Source: Pseudolactococcus plantarum (GTDB lineage Bacteria; Bacillota; Bacilli; Lactobacillales; Streptococcaceae). Taken from it: DNA of 36,404 nucleotides. The position numbers and the translations under genes were made by a program. Of this stretch, positions 9,176-19,015 are shown piece by piece (the first letter of the stretch is position 1; every line of letters begins with the position of its first letter). The DNA lies in contig JAKDQI010000004.1 of NCBI GenBank assembly GCA_030454995.1, positions 1-36,404 of the forward strand, in the 5' to 3' direction. A model generated the notes under the pieces. It did no database searches. It saw only the letters and a list, made by a program, of their open reading frames with translations, and was not told where the DNA came from.

Positions 9176-9976
9176 TTAGATCAACTCTAACGTTTTTAAA
9201 GCCTTCTCAATGCCATCATTTTCAACTGTATCTGTCACATAATCTGCAACGGCTAAAATATCTGGATGCGATACTTTCATAGCAACCGATATACCACCAA
9301 ATTCAAATAGTTCCAAATCGTTTAGTTCATCACCAAAATTCATGACATTTTCGGGCCTTAGCCCGAGTTGTTTTAAAACACGATTAACCCCGTCTGCCTT
9401 ACTACCTGAGATCGGCACAATATCTGAGGAATGTGGATGCCATCTAACTTGTCTCACTTTATCGACTAAATTATCTGGTAAGACTAGCCTATTATCATGA
9501 TCCGATAGTGATAACACCTGATAAATGTCATGTGTTTCATGATAGTCAGGATTGACTGATAATTCACCATAAACAGGCGACATAGCTTGCGCTACAACAT
9601 CGTTCCAATCTGATGCTACAACATTATCTGACCCATAAAAGACATAATCACTATCACAAGCCTTTAGCCAACTCAAAATACTTGCTACCGTACTTTTTGG
9701 TAATGGACTATTATAGATTAACTGATCAGAACTGTCAATGACATAAGAGCCATTTGCAGTGACAAAAAAATCAGGATTCAGTGCTTTAATTTCGGGTACT
9801 ACACCATAAAAATTCCTACCTGTAGCAATACCAGTTAAAATACCTTTTTTACGAAGCAGTTCAAAAACACGCGGGATAGAGTCTGGCATATACCCTGTAT
9901 TTTTGACACGTAACGTATCATCAATATCGAAAAAAATTATTTTGATTTGCTTAGTATTGTTTAGTAAGTTGTTCAT
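9176..9976 (-). CDS. Cof-type HAD-IIB hydrolase
   Basis: FFDIDDTL motif, GIATGRN, NFGDELNDLELFE motifs. Confidence 0.9.
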   Translation of the reverse strand: MNNLLNNTKQIKIIFFDIDDTLRVKNTGYMPDSIPRVFELLRKKGILTGIATGRNFYGVVPEIKALNPDFFVTANGSYVIDSSDQLIYNSPLPKSTVASILSWLKACDSDYVFYGSDNVVASDWNDVVAQAMSPVYGELSVNPDYHETHDIYQVLSLSDHDNRLVLPDNLVDKVRQVRWHPHSSDIVPISGSKADGVNRVLKQLGLRPENVMNFGDELNDLELFEFGGISVAMKVSHPDILAVADYVTDTVENDGIEKALKTLELI

Positions 9977-9982
9977 AATTAT

Positions 9983-9991
9983 ATTATACCA
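9983..9991 (-). promoter_or_regulatory. Extended -10 TGGTATAAT directly upstream of the HAD gene
   Basis: TGGTATAAT-ATAATT-ATG on the minus strand; overlaps the liaR stop region. Confidence 0.5.
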
Positions 9992-9994
9992 TTT

Positions 9995-10624
9995 TCAACT
10001 AATTTTATGCTTAATTGCATAAATTGCTGCCTGAGTACGATCTTCTACTTGTAACTTCGCTAAGATGTTAGACACATGTGTCTTAACCGTCTTGAGCGAG
10101 ATAAACAAAGCATCACTTATTTCTTGATTTGATAAACCTTTAGCAATTTCTTTAAGGACTTCTGATTCACGAGCAGTTAAACTATCATGTAAAGTTGGTT
10201 GTGCATGCTGTTTTTCATAAATTTTGAGCCTTACACTTTCAGAGATTACGTCTTGACCTTGAGCGATTTTCCGAACAGATTCAGCTATCTCTACTGCTTG
10301 CGAAGTTTTTAAAATATACCCTTTCACACCAGCTTCGAGTGCGGGAAATATTTTTTCATCGTCTAAAAAGCTAGTTAAAATCAAAATCTTCATATCTGGA
10401 TTGTCTTGCAGTATCGTCTTAGATGCCTCGATCCCATCCATCTTATCCATCACCAAATCCATCAAGATAACATCTGGTTGGTACTGTTTTGCTTTGAGTA
10501 CCCCATCAAGCCCATCTACTGCCTCAGCAACCACTTGCAGATCATCTTGCATATTAAGATAGCTTGACAATCCCAACCGCACCATTTCATGATCGTCTAC
10601 TAGCATCAATGATATTTTTTCCAT
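9995..10624 (-). CDS. liaR: NarL/LuxR-type response regulator (LiaR/VraR/CesR-like)
   Basis: Receiver MLVDDHEMVRLGL...DVILMDLVMDKMDG, C-terminal LuxR HTH LTARESEVLKEIAKGLSNQEIS; context with LiaS and LiaF. Confidence 0.9.
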   Translation of the reverse strand: MEKISLMLVDDHEMVRLGLSSYLNMQDDLQVVAEAVDGLDGVLKAKQYQPDVILMDLVMDKMDGIEASKTILQDNPDMKILILTSFLDDEKIFPALEAGVKGYILKTSQAVEIAESVRKIAQGQDVISESVRLKIYEKQHAQPTLHDSLTARESEVLKEIAKGLSNQEISDALFISLKTVKTHVSNILAKLQVEDRTQAAIYAIKHKIS

Positions 10625-10701
10625 AATTTTTCCTTACTAATAAATTCTATCCTACACAACTATCCACTATACATTTTCGGATTACTTATTTCAAAAAATT
10701 G

Positions 10702-11655
10702 TCAATATGACTTTGATGTCTTGGGAATAACAATTTTCACAGTAGTACCTAAACCGGGTGCTGACTGCCACTCAACTGTCCCCCCTAAAGAAAGTGTTCT
10801 CTCCTTGATATTTTTTACACCCTGACTCGCAGTCTTCTCAATCGATGTATCAAAGCCTACACCATCATCTTTGACAATCAAAACCAAAGTCCCTTTTGTT
10901 TGAGAAAAAGAAATCTCAATATGTTCTGCCTTAGCATGTCGCAACGTATTTGACAAGAGCTCTTGTGTCATCCTAAAAATATTATTTTCAATATTTTTAT
11001 CAGCTTTTATCTCTGCAACACTGGCTGTTATTTTAGCAGATATTTTGGCTTGTAGCTCAGCTACTAAGGTATTTAACCCATCACTCAATGATTTATCTGC
11101 TAACTCTGCAGGTCTTAGATGCAATAAAAGTGCTCGCATTTCATCTTGTGCTTCATGTAAAATTTTTAACGTTAAAGTCGTCTGACTCATGACCTGTTTT
11201 GAACTTAAATCAGGATTATCTACGACAGATGATAAAATCATGGTTGCAGCAAATAATTCTTGACTCACTGAATCATGTAACTCCCTGGATATTCTAATAC
11301 GCTCGGATTCAATAATAGACGCTTGCTCAGTGTTTTTAGAAACTGACAGATTTTGTAGTTCCGCAGACATCTCTTGCTGACGTATCGCTAAAACTTGTAA
11401 TGATTGATATTCTGGCATTTCATTATTCAAAATTCTATCGATATCTTGATGTAATTTGTGCTTTTTTTCGCCATAAGTCATTAAAAAGAATAACACATAA
11501 AATAAAGTTAACATAGCTGACACAGTGATGATGAGCCATGTTGCCTTTAAGTCAATCAAGTTAATATCTAGTAAGCTAAGTAGCGCGATTAAAGCCCCAA
11601 CGTTTATTAAAAAGCAACTCGTAAAGGTCGTCACCATATTTCTTTTTAATATCAT
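10702..11655 (-). CDS. liaS: Sensor histidine kinase, HisKA_3 type (LiaS/VraS/CesS-like)
   Basis: ERIRISRELHDSVSQELFA phosphoacceptor block, ATPase TQELLSNTLRHAKA and GVKNIKERTLSLGG; two N-terminal TM helices. Confidence 0.9.
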   Translation of the reverse strand: MILKRNMVTTFTSCFLINVGALIALLSLLDINLIDLKATWLIITVSAMLTLFYVLFFLMTYGEKKHKLHQDIDRILNNEMPEYQSLQVLAIRQQEMSAELQNLSVSKNTEQASIIESERIRISRELHDSVSQELFAATMILSSVVDNPDLSSKQVMSQTTLTLKILHEAQDEMRALLLHLRPAELADKSLSDGLNTLVAELQAKISAKITASVAEIKADKNIENNIFRMTQELLSNTLRHAKAEHIEISFSQTKGTLVLIVKDDGVGFDTSIEKTASQGVKNIKERTLSLGGTVEWQSAPGLGTTVKIVIPKTSKSY

Positions 11656-11664
11656 TTGGTCTGC

Positions 11665-12339
11665 CTATCCCTTAACTATCTCTACACTACCACGACCAAC
11701 ATGAATCGTAATTCTCATGCGTTTTTCAGATGTACCAAAATCAGGTGTCATATATCTGACATGCTCTGCATTAACTTTAGTAATCTCATCAAAAATCTTT
11801 ACAACACCAGAAATGGCGGTAACATCTAATACAACAGCAACATCATCAGGCACGATGATTGTCGTATTACCAGATGCTTTCTTGATATTTAATTCATTTC
11901 CTGCTGGTTGAAAAACTGTTGTTGCTAAATCAATCACATCATTTCCAGATAATCGTGACACTGTATGATCATCTTTCGATTCAAAAATGCCACGACGCTG
12001 AAAATTATTTTCATCTGTATCATATGTATTTTGACCATGTACAGATGTATAGCGGATACCAGAAGATTTCCAAAAAAGAATCCCTATAATAATTGGGAAA
12101 ATCAAGGCAATCCAAGTGTAGCCGTTTGCTACAAAAATGATTAAGGCAACAACGCCTAAAGCAATTGCAAATTGTCTTAACACACGTTGCAATTGTCTAG
12201 AGGTAACACGAGTCGACAAGAATGTTAATAATAACCCTAAGCCAACTACTATTAAAAACATGCGATTTTTAAGGAGAGATACTCCCAAAAGCACAAGTAT
12301 AATAACTTCAATAATCATAAAAAATTTAAATTTATTCAT
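11665..12339 (-). CDS. liaF: Cell wall-active antibiotics response protein LiaF-like
   Basis: Multi-TM N-terminus plus C-terminal LiaF domain (GNDVIDLATTVFQPAGNELNIKKASGNTTIIVPDDVAV); first gene of the lia cluster. Confidence 0.85.
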   Translation of the reverse strand: MNKFKFFMIIEVIILVLLGVSLLKNRMFLIVVGLGLLLTFLSTRVTSRQLQRVLRQFAIALGVVALIIFVANGYTWIALIFPIIIGILFWKSSGIRYTSVHGQNTYDTDENNFQRRGIFESKDDHTVSRLSGNDVIDLATTVFQPAGNELNIKKASGNTTIIVPDDVAVVLDVTAISGVVKIFDEITKVNAEHVRYMTPDFGTSEKRMRITIHVGRGSVEIVKG

Positions 12340-12345
12340 AGGTCT

Positions 12346-12354
12346 ATTTTACCA
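12346..12354 (-). promoter_or_regulatory. Extended -10 TGGTAAAAT directly upstream of liaF
   Basis: TGGTAAAAT-AGACCT-ATG on the minus strand; no SD. Confidence 0.45.
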
Positions 12355-12368
12355 TTTTAGTGTCAAAA

Positions 12369-12391
12369 AAAATCAGCCATTAGACTGATTT
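12369..12391 (-). terminator. Putative terminator downstream of the MIP18-family gene
   Basis: Minus strand AAATCAG-TCTAATGG-CTGATTTTTTT. Confidence 0.6.
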
Positions 12392-12465
12392 CAAATCTGT
12401 ATCTTATCTTATCTTCAAAACATCAAAAACACATGAAACTAGTTAACAGATATTGTATATTTCTC

Positions 12466-12822
12466 TTATCTAATCCCAAGCGCGATACGAGCATAACGGC
12501 TCATTTTATCGACGCTCCATGCTGGATACCAAACAAGTTTCACATCAACCTCAGAAACTTCTGGTACTTCTTTTAGGGCATCATGGATTTGTTCAGTTAA
12601 AAGATCCGCAAGCGGGCAGCCCATTGTTGTGAGCGTCATTTGAATTTCTGTTCTACCAGAGTCTTCAAATTCAATCGCATAAACAAGGCCTAAATTAATG
12701 ATATCAACACCTAGTTCAGGATCGATAACACCTTCTAATGCTGATAGGATTCTATCTTTGATTTTCTCAACTTCTTCTGTTGTATAAGTTGCCATATATT
12801 TTATCAACCTTCCATTATTCAT
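12466..12822 (-). CDS. MIP18/DUF59 family metal-sulfur cluster assembly factor (SufT-like)
   Basis: GVIDPELGVDIINLGLVYAIEF and LTTMGCPLADLL motifs. Real start probably MATYTTEEVEK, downstream of the ORF-track start. Confidence 0.88.
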   Translation of the reverse strand: MNNGRLIKYMATYTTEEVEKIKDRILSALEGVIDPELGVDIINLGLVYAIEFEDSGRTEIQMTLTTMGCPLADLLTEQIHDALKEVPEVSEVDVKLVWYPAWSVDKMSRYARIALGIR

Positions 12823-12885
12823 CGCTTAATAGCTTTATTCTATCAAAAAAATATATTTTTGACAAACTTATTTGACTAATCACAC

Positions 12886-12914
12886 AAAAATGGTATCTTA
12901 CAGATACCATTTTT
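12886..12914 (-). terminator. Terminator of gltBD
   Basis: Perfect 13-bp arms AAAAATGGTATCT / AGATACCATTTTT with a 3-nt loop immediately downstream of gltD. Confidence 0.85.
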
Positions 12915-12921
12915 ACTGTGA

Positions 12922-14361
12922 TTACTGTGTCACTAAAACACGCAATGTTTCATCGATTTTTTCAGCTGTCTTACGACCTTCACGAATCGCCCAAATAACG
13001 AGAGATGGTCCACGTTTGGCATCACCTGAAACGTATACTTTTTCATTATCTGTTGTGTTATCATCAAAAATTTGATTCACATCAAATCCTTGGAAAACTG
13101 ATTGTTCAGCACCAGTGAAGCCCATCGCTAGCAAAACTAAGTCTGCTTTCAAAGTTTCTTCAGTGCCTTCGACTGGTTTAAAATCAGGACCAACTTTAAC
13201 AGTGTTGATTGCAATTAACTGGCCACGTTCTGCACCGATAAATTCAGTTGTTGATGTGGCATAGCGTGTCAAGTTGATGTTACCCGCAGCAATCGCTTCT
13301 TCTTGACCATAGCCTTCACGACCAACCATCGGATACTCTGGCCATGGATTTGACTCAGTACGTTGATTAGGGAGTTGTGGTGTGATTTCTAGTTGTGTCA
13401 CACTAGCAGCACCTAAACGAACAGCAGTACCGATACAGTCATTACCTGTATCACCACCACCAATGACAACAACATGTTTGCCTTTTAGTGATTGACGCAT
13501 TTTTTTGTCACCATTAGCAAGCACAACTTTTGTCACATCTGTTAAGAAATCAACTGCAAACTTAACGCCGTTTAACTCACGACCTGGTATTTGTAGATCA
13601 CGTGGCACACTAGCACCAGTAGCGATGATCACACGATCATAATCTGCAGTTAGTGTTTCATAAGCGATATCACGACCGATTTCAGTATTCGCAACAAATT
13701 CAATCCCAATTTCCTTCATGACATCAATACGTCTCTCAACGATATCTTTGTCTAATTTCATATTAGGAATACCATACATGAGTAACCCACCAAAACGATC
13801 AGAACGTTCAAAAATCGTCACGTTATGTCCTAATTGGTTTAATCTCCAAGCTGCAGATAAACCAGCAGGTCCTGACCCTACGATCGCAACTCTAAAGTCT
13901 GTACGTTCTTTAGGCCGACCACTGTCAGCAACCCAACCATTATCAAAAGCATTATCGATGATAAACCGTTCATTATCATGGATTGTCACACCCTCACCAT
14001 TTAAGGCTTCAGTACAACTTTTTTCACAAGGTGCAGGACAAACTCGACCCGTCATCTCAGGAATCGGGTTAGTTCTAGCTAATCTCTCGAATGCTTTTTT
14101 AAATTCTCCACGATAGACTAAGTCATTCCATTCTGGGATAAGATTATCGTTTGGACAACCAGAGACTGCACGGCCTCCGCCATAAAAATCACCTTCATGA
14201 CAGAAAGGAATCCCACAGCCCATACAACGTGCTGCTTGCTCTTGTCGTTCTTCCACATCAAGTGGTACTTGTAATTCTTTAAAGTCTAAAACGCGTTCAG
14301 CAACAGAACGATAAGGGTTATCCTTACGTTTGTATTTCAAAAAACCAAATGGATCTGCCAT
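12922..14361 (-). CDS. gltD: Glutamate synthase small subunit
   Basis: N-terminal Fe-S cysteines (CMGCGIPFC), GSGPAGLSAAWRL FAD motif, GGGDTGNDC NADPH motif. Confidence 0.95.
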   Translation of the reverse strand: MADPFGFLKYKRKDNPYRSVAERVLDFKELQVPLDVEERQEQAARCMGCGIPFCHEGDFYGGGRAVSGCPNDNLIPEWNDLVYRGEFKKAFERLARTNPIPEMTGRVCPAPCEKSCTEALNGEGVTIHDNERFIIDNAFDNGWVADSGRPKERTDFRVAIVGSGPAGLSAAWRLNQLGHNVTIFERSDRFGGLLMYGIPNMKLDKDIVERRIDVMKEIGIEFVANTEIGRDIAYETLTADYDRVIIATGASVPRDLQIPGRELNGVKFAVDFLTDVTKVVLANGDKKMRQSLKGKHVVVIGGGDTGNDCIGTAVRLGAASVTQLEITPQLPNQRTESNPWPEYPMVGREGYGQEEAIAAGNINLTRYATSTTEFIGAERGQLIAINTVKVGPDFKPVEGTEETLKADLVLLAMGFTGAEQSVFQGFDVNQIFDDNTTDNEKVYVSGDAKRGPSLVIWAIREGRKTAEKIDETLRVLVTQ

Positions 14362-14362
14362 A

Positions 14363-17300
14363 TTATTGTCCCCCTACTTTAATTAACTCAGCCTTTTCCT
14401 CTGCAGGAGTACTCATTGCTTTTTCAAATGTCGCCATCTCAAGTTCCGCACCAGTCAAGCCGTCTTCACTTAGTAGATGCTCGATTTCTTTAATTTCATG
14501 GTACTCTGTTGGATAAACTTTGACAAATTTTTCAACTGCTCTGTCCCAATCTGCTAGCAAGGCTTTTGCTTTTTCAGACCCTGTATATGTTGCATGGTTT
14601 TCAACCATTTCTTTCAATACTTCATCGCCACGTGTTTGGCCAACCTTATAAAGATCAACCATTTCCATGTTAACTTTAGATGAGAAATCACCTTTGCTGT
14701 CATAGACATAAGCGACACCGCCACTCATACCTGCACCAAAGTTTTGACCTGTACTACCAAGGATAACTGCTAGACCACCCGTCATATATTCACAACCGTG
14801 TTCGCCAACACCTTCAACAACAACTTTGGCACCTGAGTTACGTACACAAAAACGTTCACCTGCACGCCCACGGAAGTATGCTTCTCCACGAACCGCACCA
14901 AATAATGATACGTTCCCTACAATCGGAGAAGCCTCTACATTAAAGCCAGCATCTACTGGTGGCTTAACGATGATACGACCACCGGATAAAGATTTACCAA
15001 TATAGTCATTGGCTTCACCAATCAATGTAATCTCCATCCCTTGTGTTGCAAAAGATGCAAAGGATTGACCAGCAATACCTGTGTACTCATATTTAATCAA
15101 TCCTGGTGTTAACGCATAGTTACCATAGCGTTCTGCAATCCAGCCTGCCATACGTGCACCTGCTGTACGCGTCACATTATTAATTGATGATTTAATTGTC
15201 ACACCAGTACCACTATCGATGGCAGCTTGAGCAAATCCATCGAGTTCTTTCCACTGACGTTCCTCGATAAACGGATCAATGACTTTACGTTCAATCGGCA
15301 TTGTTGTACCAAGAATACGACTGAAATCAAGTGATTTTGATTTACCTTTTGCGATAAACTTAGGTTTTAACACTTCTGCATGACCAATCATTTCGTCTAC
15401 TGAACGGAAACCTAACTCAGCCATAATTTCTCGGAGATCTTGTGCTAAGAATTTCATGGCATTCACGACATGTTCAGGTTTACCAACAAAGTGAGCACGA
15501 AGTTTAGGATCTTGTGTTGCCACACCAACTGGACAAGTATTTAATGAACAGACACGCATCATTACACAACCAACAGCAACTAAAGCAAGAGAGGCAAATG
15601 AATACTCCTCAGCACCTAGGAGTGCTGCCACTGCAATATCGCGTCCTGTCATTAATTTACCATCAGTTTCAAGCGTCATGCGCTGTCTCAAGTTATTGAG
15701 TGTTAACGTTTGGTGCGCTTCAGCTAAGCCCATCTCCCACGGTAATCCGGCATCACGAACTGAATTACGTGGAGAAGCTCCTGTACCACCATCATAACCG
15801 GCGATAACGACTTTATCAGCACCAGCTTTAACACAACCAGTTGCGATTGTCCCAACACCAGTAGATGATACCAGTTTCACGTTCACTTTAGCATATGGAT
15901 TGACTGTTTTAAGATCATAGATCAACTGTGCCAAATCCTCGATAGAGTAAATATCATGATGTGGTGGTGGTGAAATAAGGGTAACACCTGGCGTAGAGCC
16001 ACGAATTTCTGCTACCCATGGGAATGCTTTACCACCTGGCAGTTGTCCACCTTCACCTGGTTTAGCACCTTGGGCAAGTTTAATTTGTAACTCTTCAGCA
16101 CTCATGACATATTCGGCATTAACACCAAAACGACCAGAGGCGATTTGTTTTATTTTTGAATTAAGATTTGTACCATCTGCTTGTTTATAATAACGTGCAC
16201 GGTTTTCTCCACCCTCACCAGAGTTAGATTTTGCACCAATCGAGTTCATAGCTTCGGCAATCGTTTCATGCGCTTCTTTAGAAAGAGAGCCAAAACTCAT
16301 AGCGCCCACTTTAAAGCGTGTTACGATATTTTCAACAGGTTCTACCTCTGAGAGCGCAACCGGTGTTCTCTTGTGGTTAAATTCCCAGATGTGGCGAAGG
16401 TTTGTTGGTGTTTCATCAGCTTCAACATGTAACTCTTCAGCATATGCTTTATACAAGTCATAATTCCCTTGACGAACTGCTTTTTGGAAATTATAAATCG
16501 TTAATGGGTTATAAATATGATGTTCACCATCAGTTTTGAACTGGTAAGATCCTCCTGATGGTAAAGTTTCATGGCTACGTGGACCATAAGCAAACGCATA
16601 GCGCTCTAAGTATTCTGTTTCGATTTGGTGAAGTGATAGCCCACCAATACGTGTCACAGTGCCACGGAAATATTTGTTAACAACATCAGTTGATAGCCCA
16701 ACCGCTTCAAAGAGCTGTGCACCTTTATACCCTGAAATCGTTGAGATACCCATACGACTCATGACCTTGATGATACCTTTCTCAGCAGCATGTAAGAAAG
16801 ATTCGATCTTATCACCTTTTTTATAGTCGGTTAATGTTGCATAAGCACCATATGGGTGAATGGCACTTGCACCATAGCCGATAAGTGTAGCAAAATGATG
16901 GACTTCGTTGACTTCAGCAGTGTCTACTACGATCGAGAATTGGCTTCCTTTACCTTTTTCGACCATGTAGTTGTACAAGCCAGATGTCGCAAGTAAGATA
17001 GGAATCGGCATACGGCCTTCTGCTTGATCGCGATCGCTCAAAATGATAATGCTAGTGCCTTTATCAACAGCTTCCTCAGCTACTTTGAACATATCAACTA
17101 AAGCATTTTCTAAACGATTAGGAACATCTTTAGTGACATCATAAAGCGTTGTCACCATCTGTGCTTTATGTTTTTTATCTTTGTTAAAGAGGATTTTTTC
17201 AAAATCTTGCGTTGATAGGACAGGACTATCTAGTTTTAGTTTGACACAGTTATCAGCGCCATCAACACGTAAGTCTCCATCACGACCAAGGTACACTTCT

Positions 17301-18865
17301 GTTCCGACAACGATTTTTTCACGAATCGCATCGATTGGTGGATTTGTAACTTGTGCAAATTGTTGTTTGAAATAAGTAAAGAGGGACTGGTTTTGTTGAG
17401 ACAAGACAGCAAGTGGGCTGTCATATCCCATCGAAATAACCGGTTCTTGACCATAGTCAGCCATCGGTACAATAACTGTTCTGATTACCTCATCAGTGTA
17501 ACCAAACAATTTATGCATCGTGTTGAGTTCTGACTCAGTCATCTCTGGTAGTTTCTTGTCTTCTTTAATCTCATCGATATGGCTTAAGTTTTTAGCTAAC
17601 CATTTTTCATATGGATACTGAGCTGCATAATGTTTTTTAACTTCTTCATTACGTAGAATTTTTCCGTTAACCGTATCCACTAACATCATGTTACCAGGTC
17701 CAAGCACACCTTTTTCCACAACACGACTAGGGGCAAAATCAACAACACCAGACTCTGAAGAACAGACGATAAAGTTATCTTCAGTAATACTATAACGGCT
17801 TGGACGCAAACCGTTACGGTCAAGACGCGCACCAACTGTATCTCCATCCGTAAAGACTAATGCCGCTGGACCATCCCAAGGTGCCATAAATGATGACGTA
17901 TACTCATAAAAGGAAGTTAATTCAGGTGTTAACCCAGCCTCTTCTCCCCAAGCTTCTGGGATCATCATGAGGAGTGCATGTGACATATCACGACCATTAC
18001 GGTAAAGATATTCCATACAGTTTTCAAGTTTAGCTGAATCTGAATTCTCTTCGTTATAAATTTCAATTTTGTGCGACGTCATCCAGTTTTCAGCGCCACG
18101 CAATGTATTGATTTCACCATTGTGTGCAAGATAACGAAACGGTTGTGCACGATCCCATGATGGAAAGGTATTCGTAGAAAAACGTGAGTGTGTCAATGCA
18201 ATCGTTGATTTAAAATCAGGATCAGATAAATCAGGATAGAATGTCCGAACTTGAAAGGCATGAAGCATCCCTTTGTAAACAATTGTTTTGCTTGATAAAG
18301 AGCAGATGAATAACTCAGAAGTGGCAAATGTTTTTTCAAGTTTACGACGTAGGCGATAAAGTCTATCTTCAAAATCACGACCACTTTCGCTGTCGCTAGG
18401 TTTAGAAATAATAAACTGAACAAAGGCAGGCATAATATCTTGTGCTGCAGGTCCACAATTATCAAAATTGAAAGGTACGTCACGAGTTAACAGGACTTGA
18501 TAGCCATCTGCTTGCAACTCATTCACAATTGATTTGCTTAGTTCAACTTTTTTATCTGTTTCTTTAGGTAAGAAAAATTGACCAACTGCATAGTCGCCTG
18601 CTTTAGGCAAATCGATCAATTCTTCTGAAGTTACTTTAACAAAAAAATCATGTGGCATGGCAAAAAGTGCCCCTGCACCATCACCAGTATCAGGCTCTGC
18701 CCCCGTACCGCCACGATGATTCATCCGTTCAAGAATTGTCATCGCGTAATCCACTAATTCATGTGTTGGTTTACCATCTATTTGGGCAATAAAGCCCATA
18801 CCGCAGGCATCAGACTCGAAAGTCTGGTCCCACAAAGTTTGCTGTCTAGCTTGTAATTTATCCAT
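14363..18865 (-). CDS. gltB: Glutamate synthase large subunit
   Basis: 1500 aa; class-II amidotransferase Cys in ESDACGMGFIA; FMN/Fe-S region MRVCSLNTCPVGVATQ; C-terminal GXGXG domain. Confidence 0.97.
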   Translation of the reverse strand: MDKLQARQQTLWDQTFESDACGMGFIAQIDGKPTHELVDYAMTILERMNHRGGTGAEPDTGDGAGALFAMPHDFFVKVTSEELIDLPKAGDYAVGQFFLPKETDKKVELSKSIVNELQADGYQVLLTRDVPFNFDNCGPAAQDIMPAFVQFIISKPSDSESGRDFEDRLYRLRRKLEKTFATSELFICSLSSKTIVYKGMLHAFQVRTFYPDLSDPDFKSTIALTHSRFSTNTFPSWDRAQPFRYLAHNGEINTLRGAENWMTSHKIEIYNEENSDSAKLENCMEYLYRNGRDMSHALLMMIPEAWGEEAGLTPELTSFYEYTSSFMAPWDGPAALVFTDGDTVGARLDRNGLRPSRYSITEDNFIVCSSESGVVDFAPSRVVEKGVLGPGNMMLVDTVNGKILRNEEVKKHYAAQYPYEKWLAKNLSHIDEIKEDKKLPEMTESELNTMHKLFGYTDEVIRTVIVPMADYGQEPVISMGYDSPLAVLSQQNQSLFTYFKQQFAQVTNPPIDAIREKIVVGTEVYLGRDGDLRVDGADNCVKLKLDSPVLSTQDFEKILFNKDKKHKAQMVTTLYDVTKDVPNRLENALVDMFKVAEEAVDKGTSIIILSDRDQAEGRMPIPILLATSGLYNYMVEKGKGSQFSIVVDTAEVNEVHHFATLIGYGASAIHPYGAYATLTDYKKGDKIESFLHAAEKGIIKVMSRMGISTISGYKGAQLFEAVGLSTDVVNKYFRGTVTRIGGLSLHQIETEYLERYAFAYGPRSHETLPSGGSYQFKTDGEHHIYNPLTIYNFQKAVRQGNYDLYKAYAEELHVEADETPTNLRHIWEFNHKRTPVALSEVEPVENIVTRFKVGAMSFGSLSKEAHETIAEAMNSIGAKSNSGEGGENRARYYKQADGTNLNSKIKQIASGRFGVNAEYVMSAEELQIKLAQGAKPGEGGQLPGGKAFPWVAEIRGSTPGVTLISPPPHHDIYSIEDLAQLIYDLKTVNPYAKVNVKLVSSTGVGTIATGCVKAGADKVVIAGYDGGTGASPRNSVRDAGLPWEMGLAEAHQTLTLNNLRQRMTLETDGKLMTGRDIAVAALLGAEEYSFASLALVAVGCVMMRVCSLNTCPVGVATQDPKLRAHFVGKPEHVVNAMKFLAQDLREIMAELGFRSVDEMIGHAEVLKPKFIAKGKSKSLDFSRILGTTMPIERKVIDPFIEERQWKELDGFAQAAIDSGTGVTIKSSINNVTRTAGARMAGWIAERYGNYALTPGLIKYEYTGIAGQSFASFATQGMEITLIGEANDYIGKSLSGGRIIVKPPVDAGFNVEASPIVGNVSLFGAVRGEAYFRGRAGERFCVRNSGAKVVVEGVGEHGCEYMTGGLAVILGSTGQNFGAGMSGGVAYVYDSKGDFSSKVNMEMVDLYKVGQTRGDEVLKEMVENHATYTGSEKAKALLADWDRAVEKFVKVYPTEYHEIKEIEHLLSEDGLTGAELEMATFEKAMSTPAEEKAELIKVGGQ

Positions 18866-18938
18866 TAGTTCATCCTCTCACAGATAATGTCAAAAACCTT
18901 TTACTTTTATGAGGTTGTCTGACAAAAGATATAAGATA

Positions 18939-18967
18939 ATTCTACCAAAAAATCAAGTGATTGACAA
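18939..18967 (-). promoter_or_regulatory. gltB promoter
   Basis: Minus strand TTGTCA (18967-18962), 17-nt spacer ending TGG, TAGAAT (18944-18939). Confidence 0.65.
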
Positions 18968-18970
18968 GCA

Positions 18971-18985
18971 AGTTTTCTGAAAATT
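18971..18985. promoter_or_regulatory. Candidate CodY box upstream of gltB
   Basis: AGTTTTCTGAAAATT versus consensus AATTTTCWGAAAATT: one mismatch; immediately upstream of the -35. Confidence 0.7.
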
Positions 18986-19015
18986 CATTATTTTTGATAA
19001 CAGTTTTATTCATAT

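Noticed and set aside
12361-12366. TTGACA as -35 for the liaF promoter
   Set aside because: Only 9 nt from the -10 hexamer, incompatible with sigma-A spacing; probably part of the preceding terminator flank.
15514-17533. Numerous small ORFs nested in or antisense to gltB (15514-15699, 17181-17375, 17236-17472, 17351-17533, 18193-18483)
   Set aside because: They lie fully within a convincing 1500-aa CDS, have no SD or family features, and are typical shadow ORFs.
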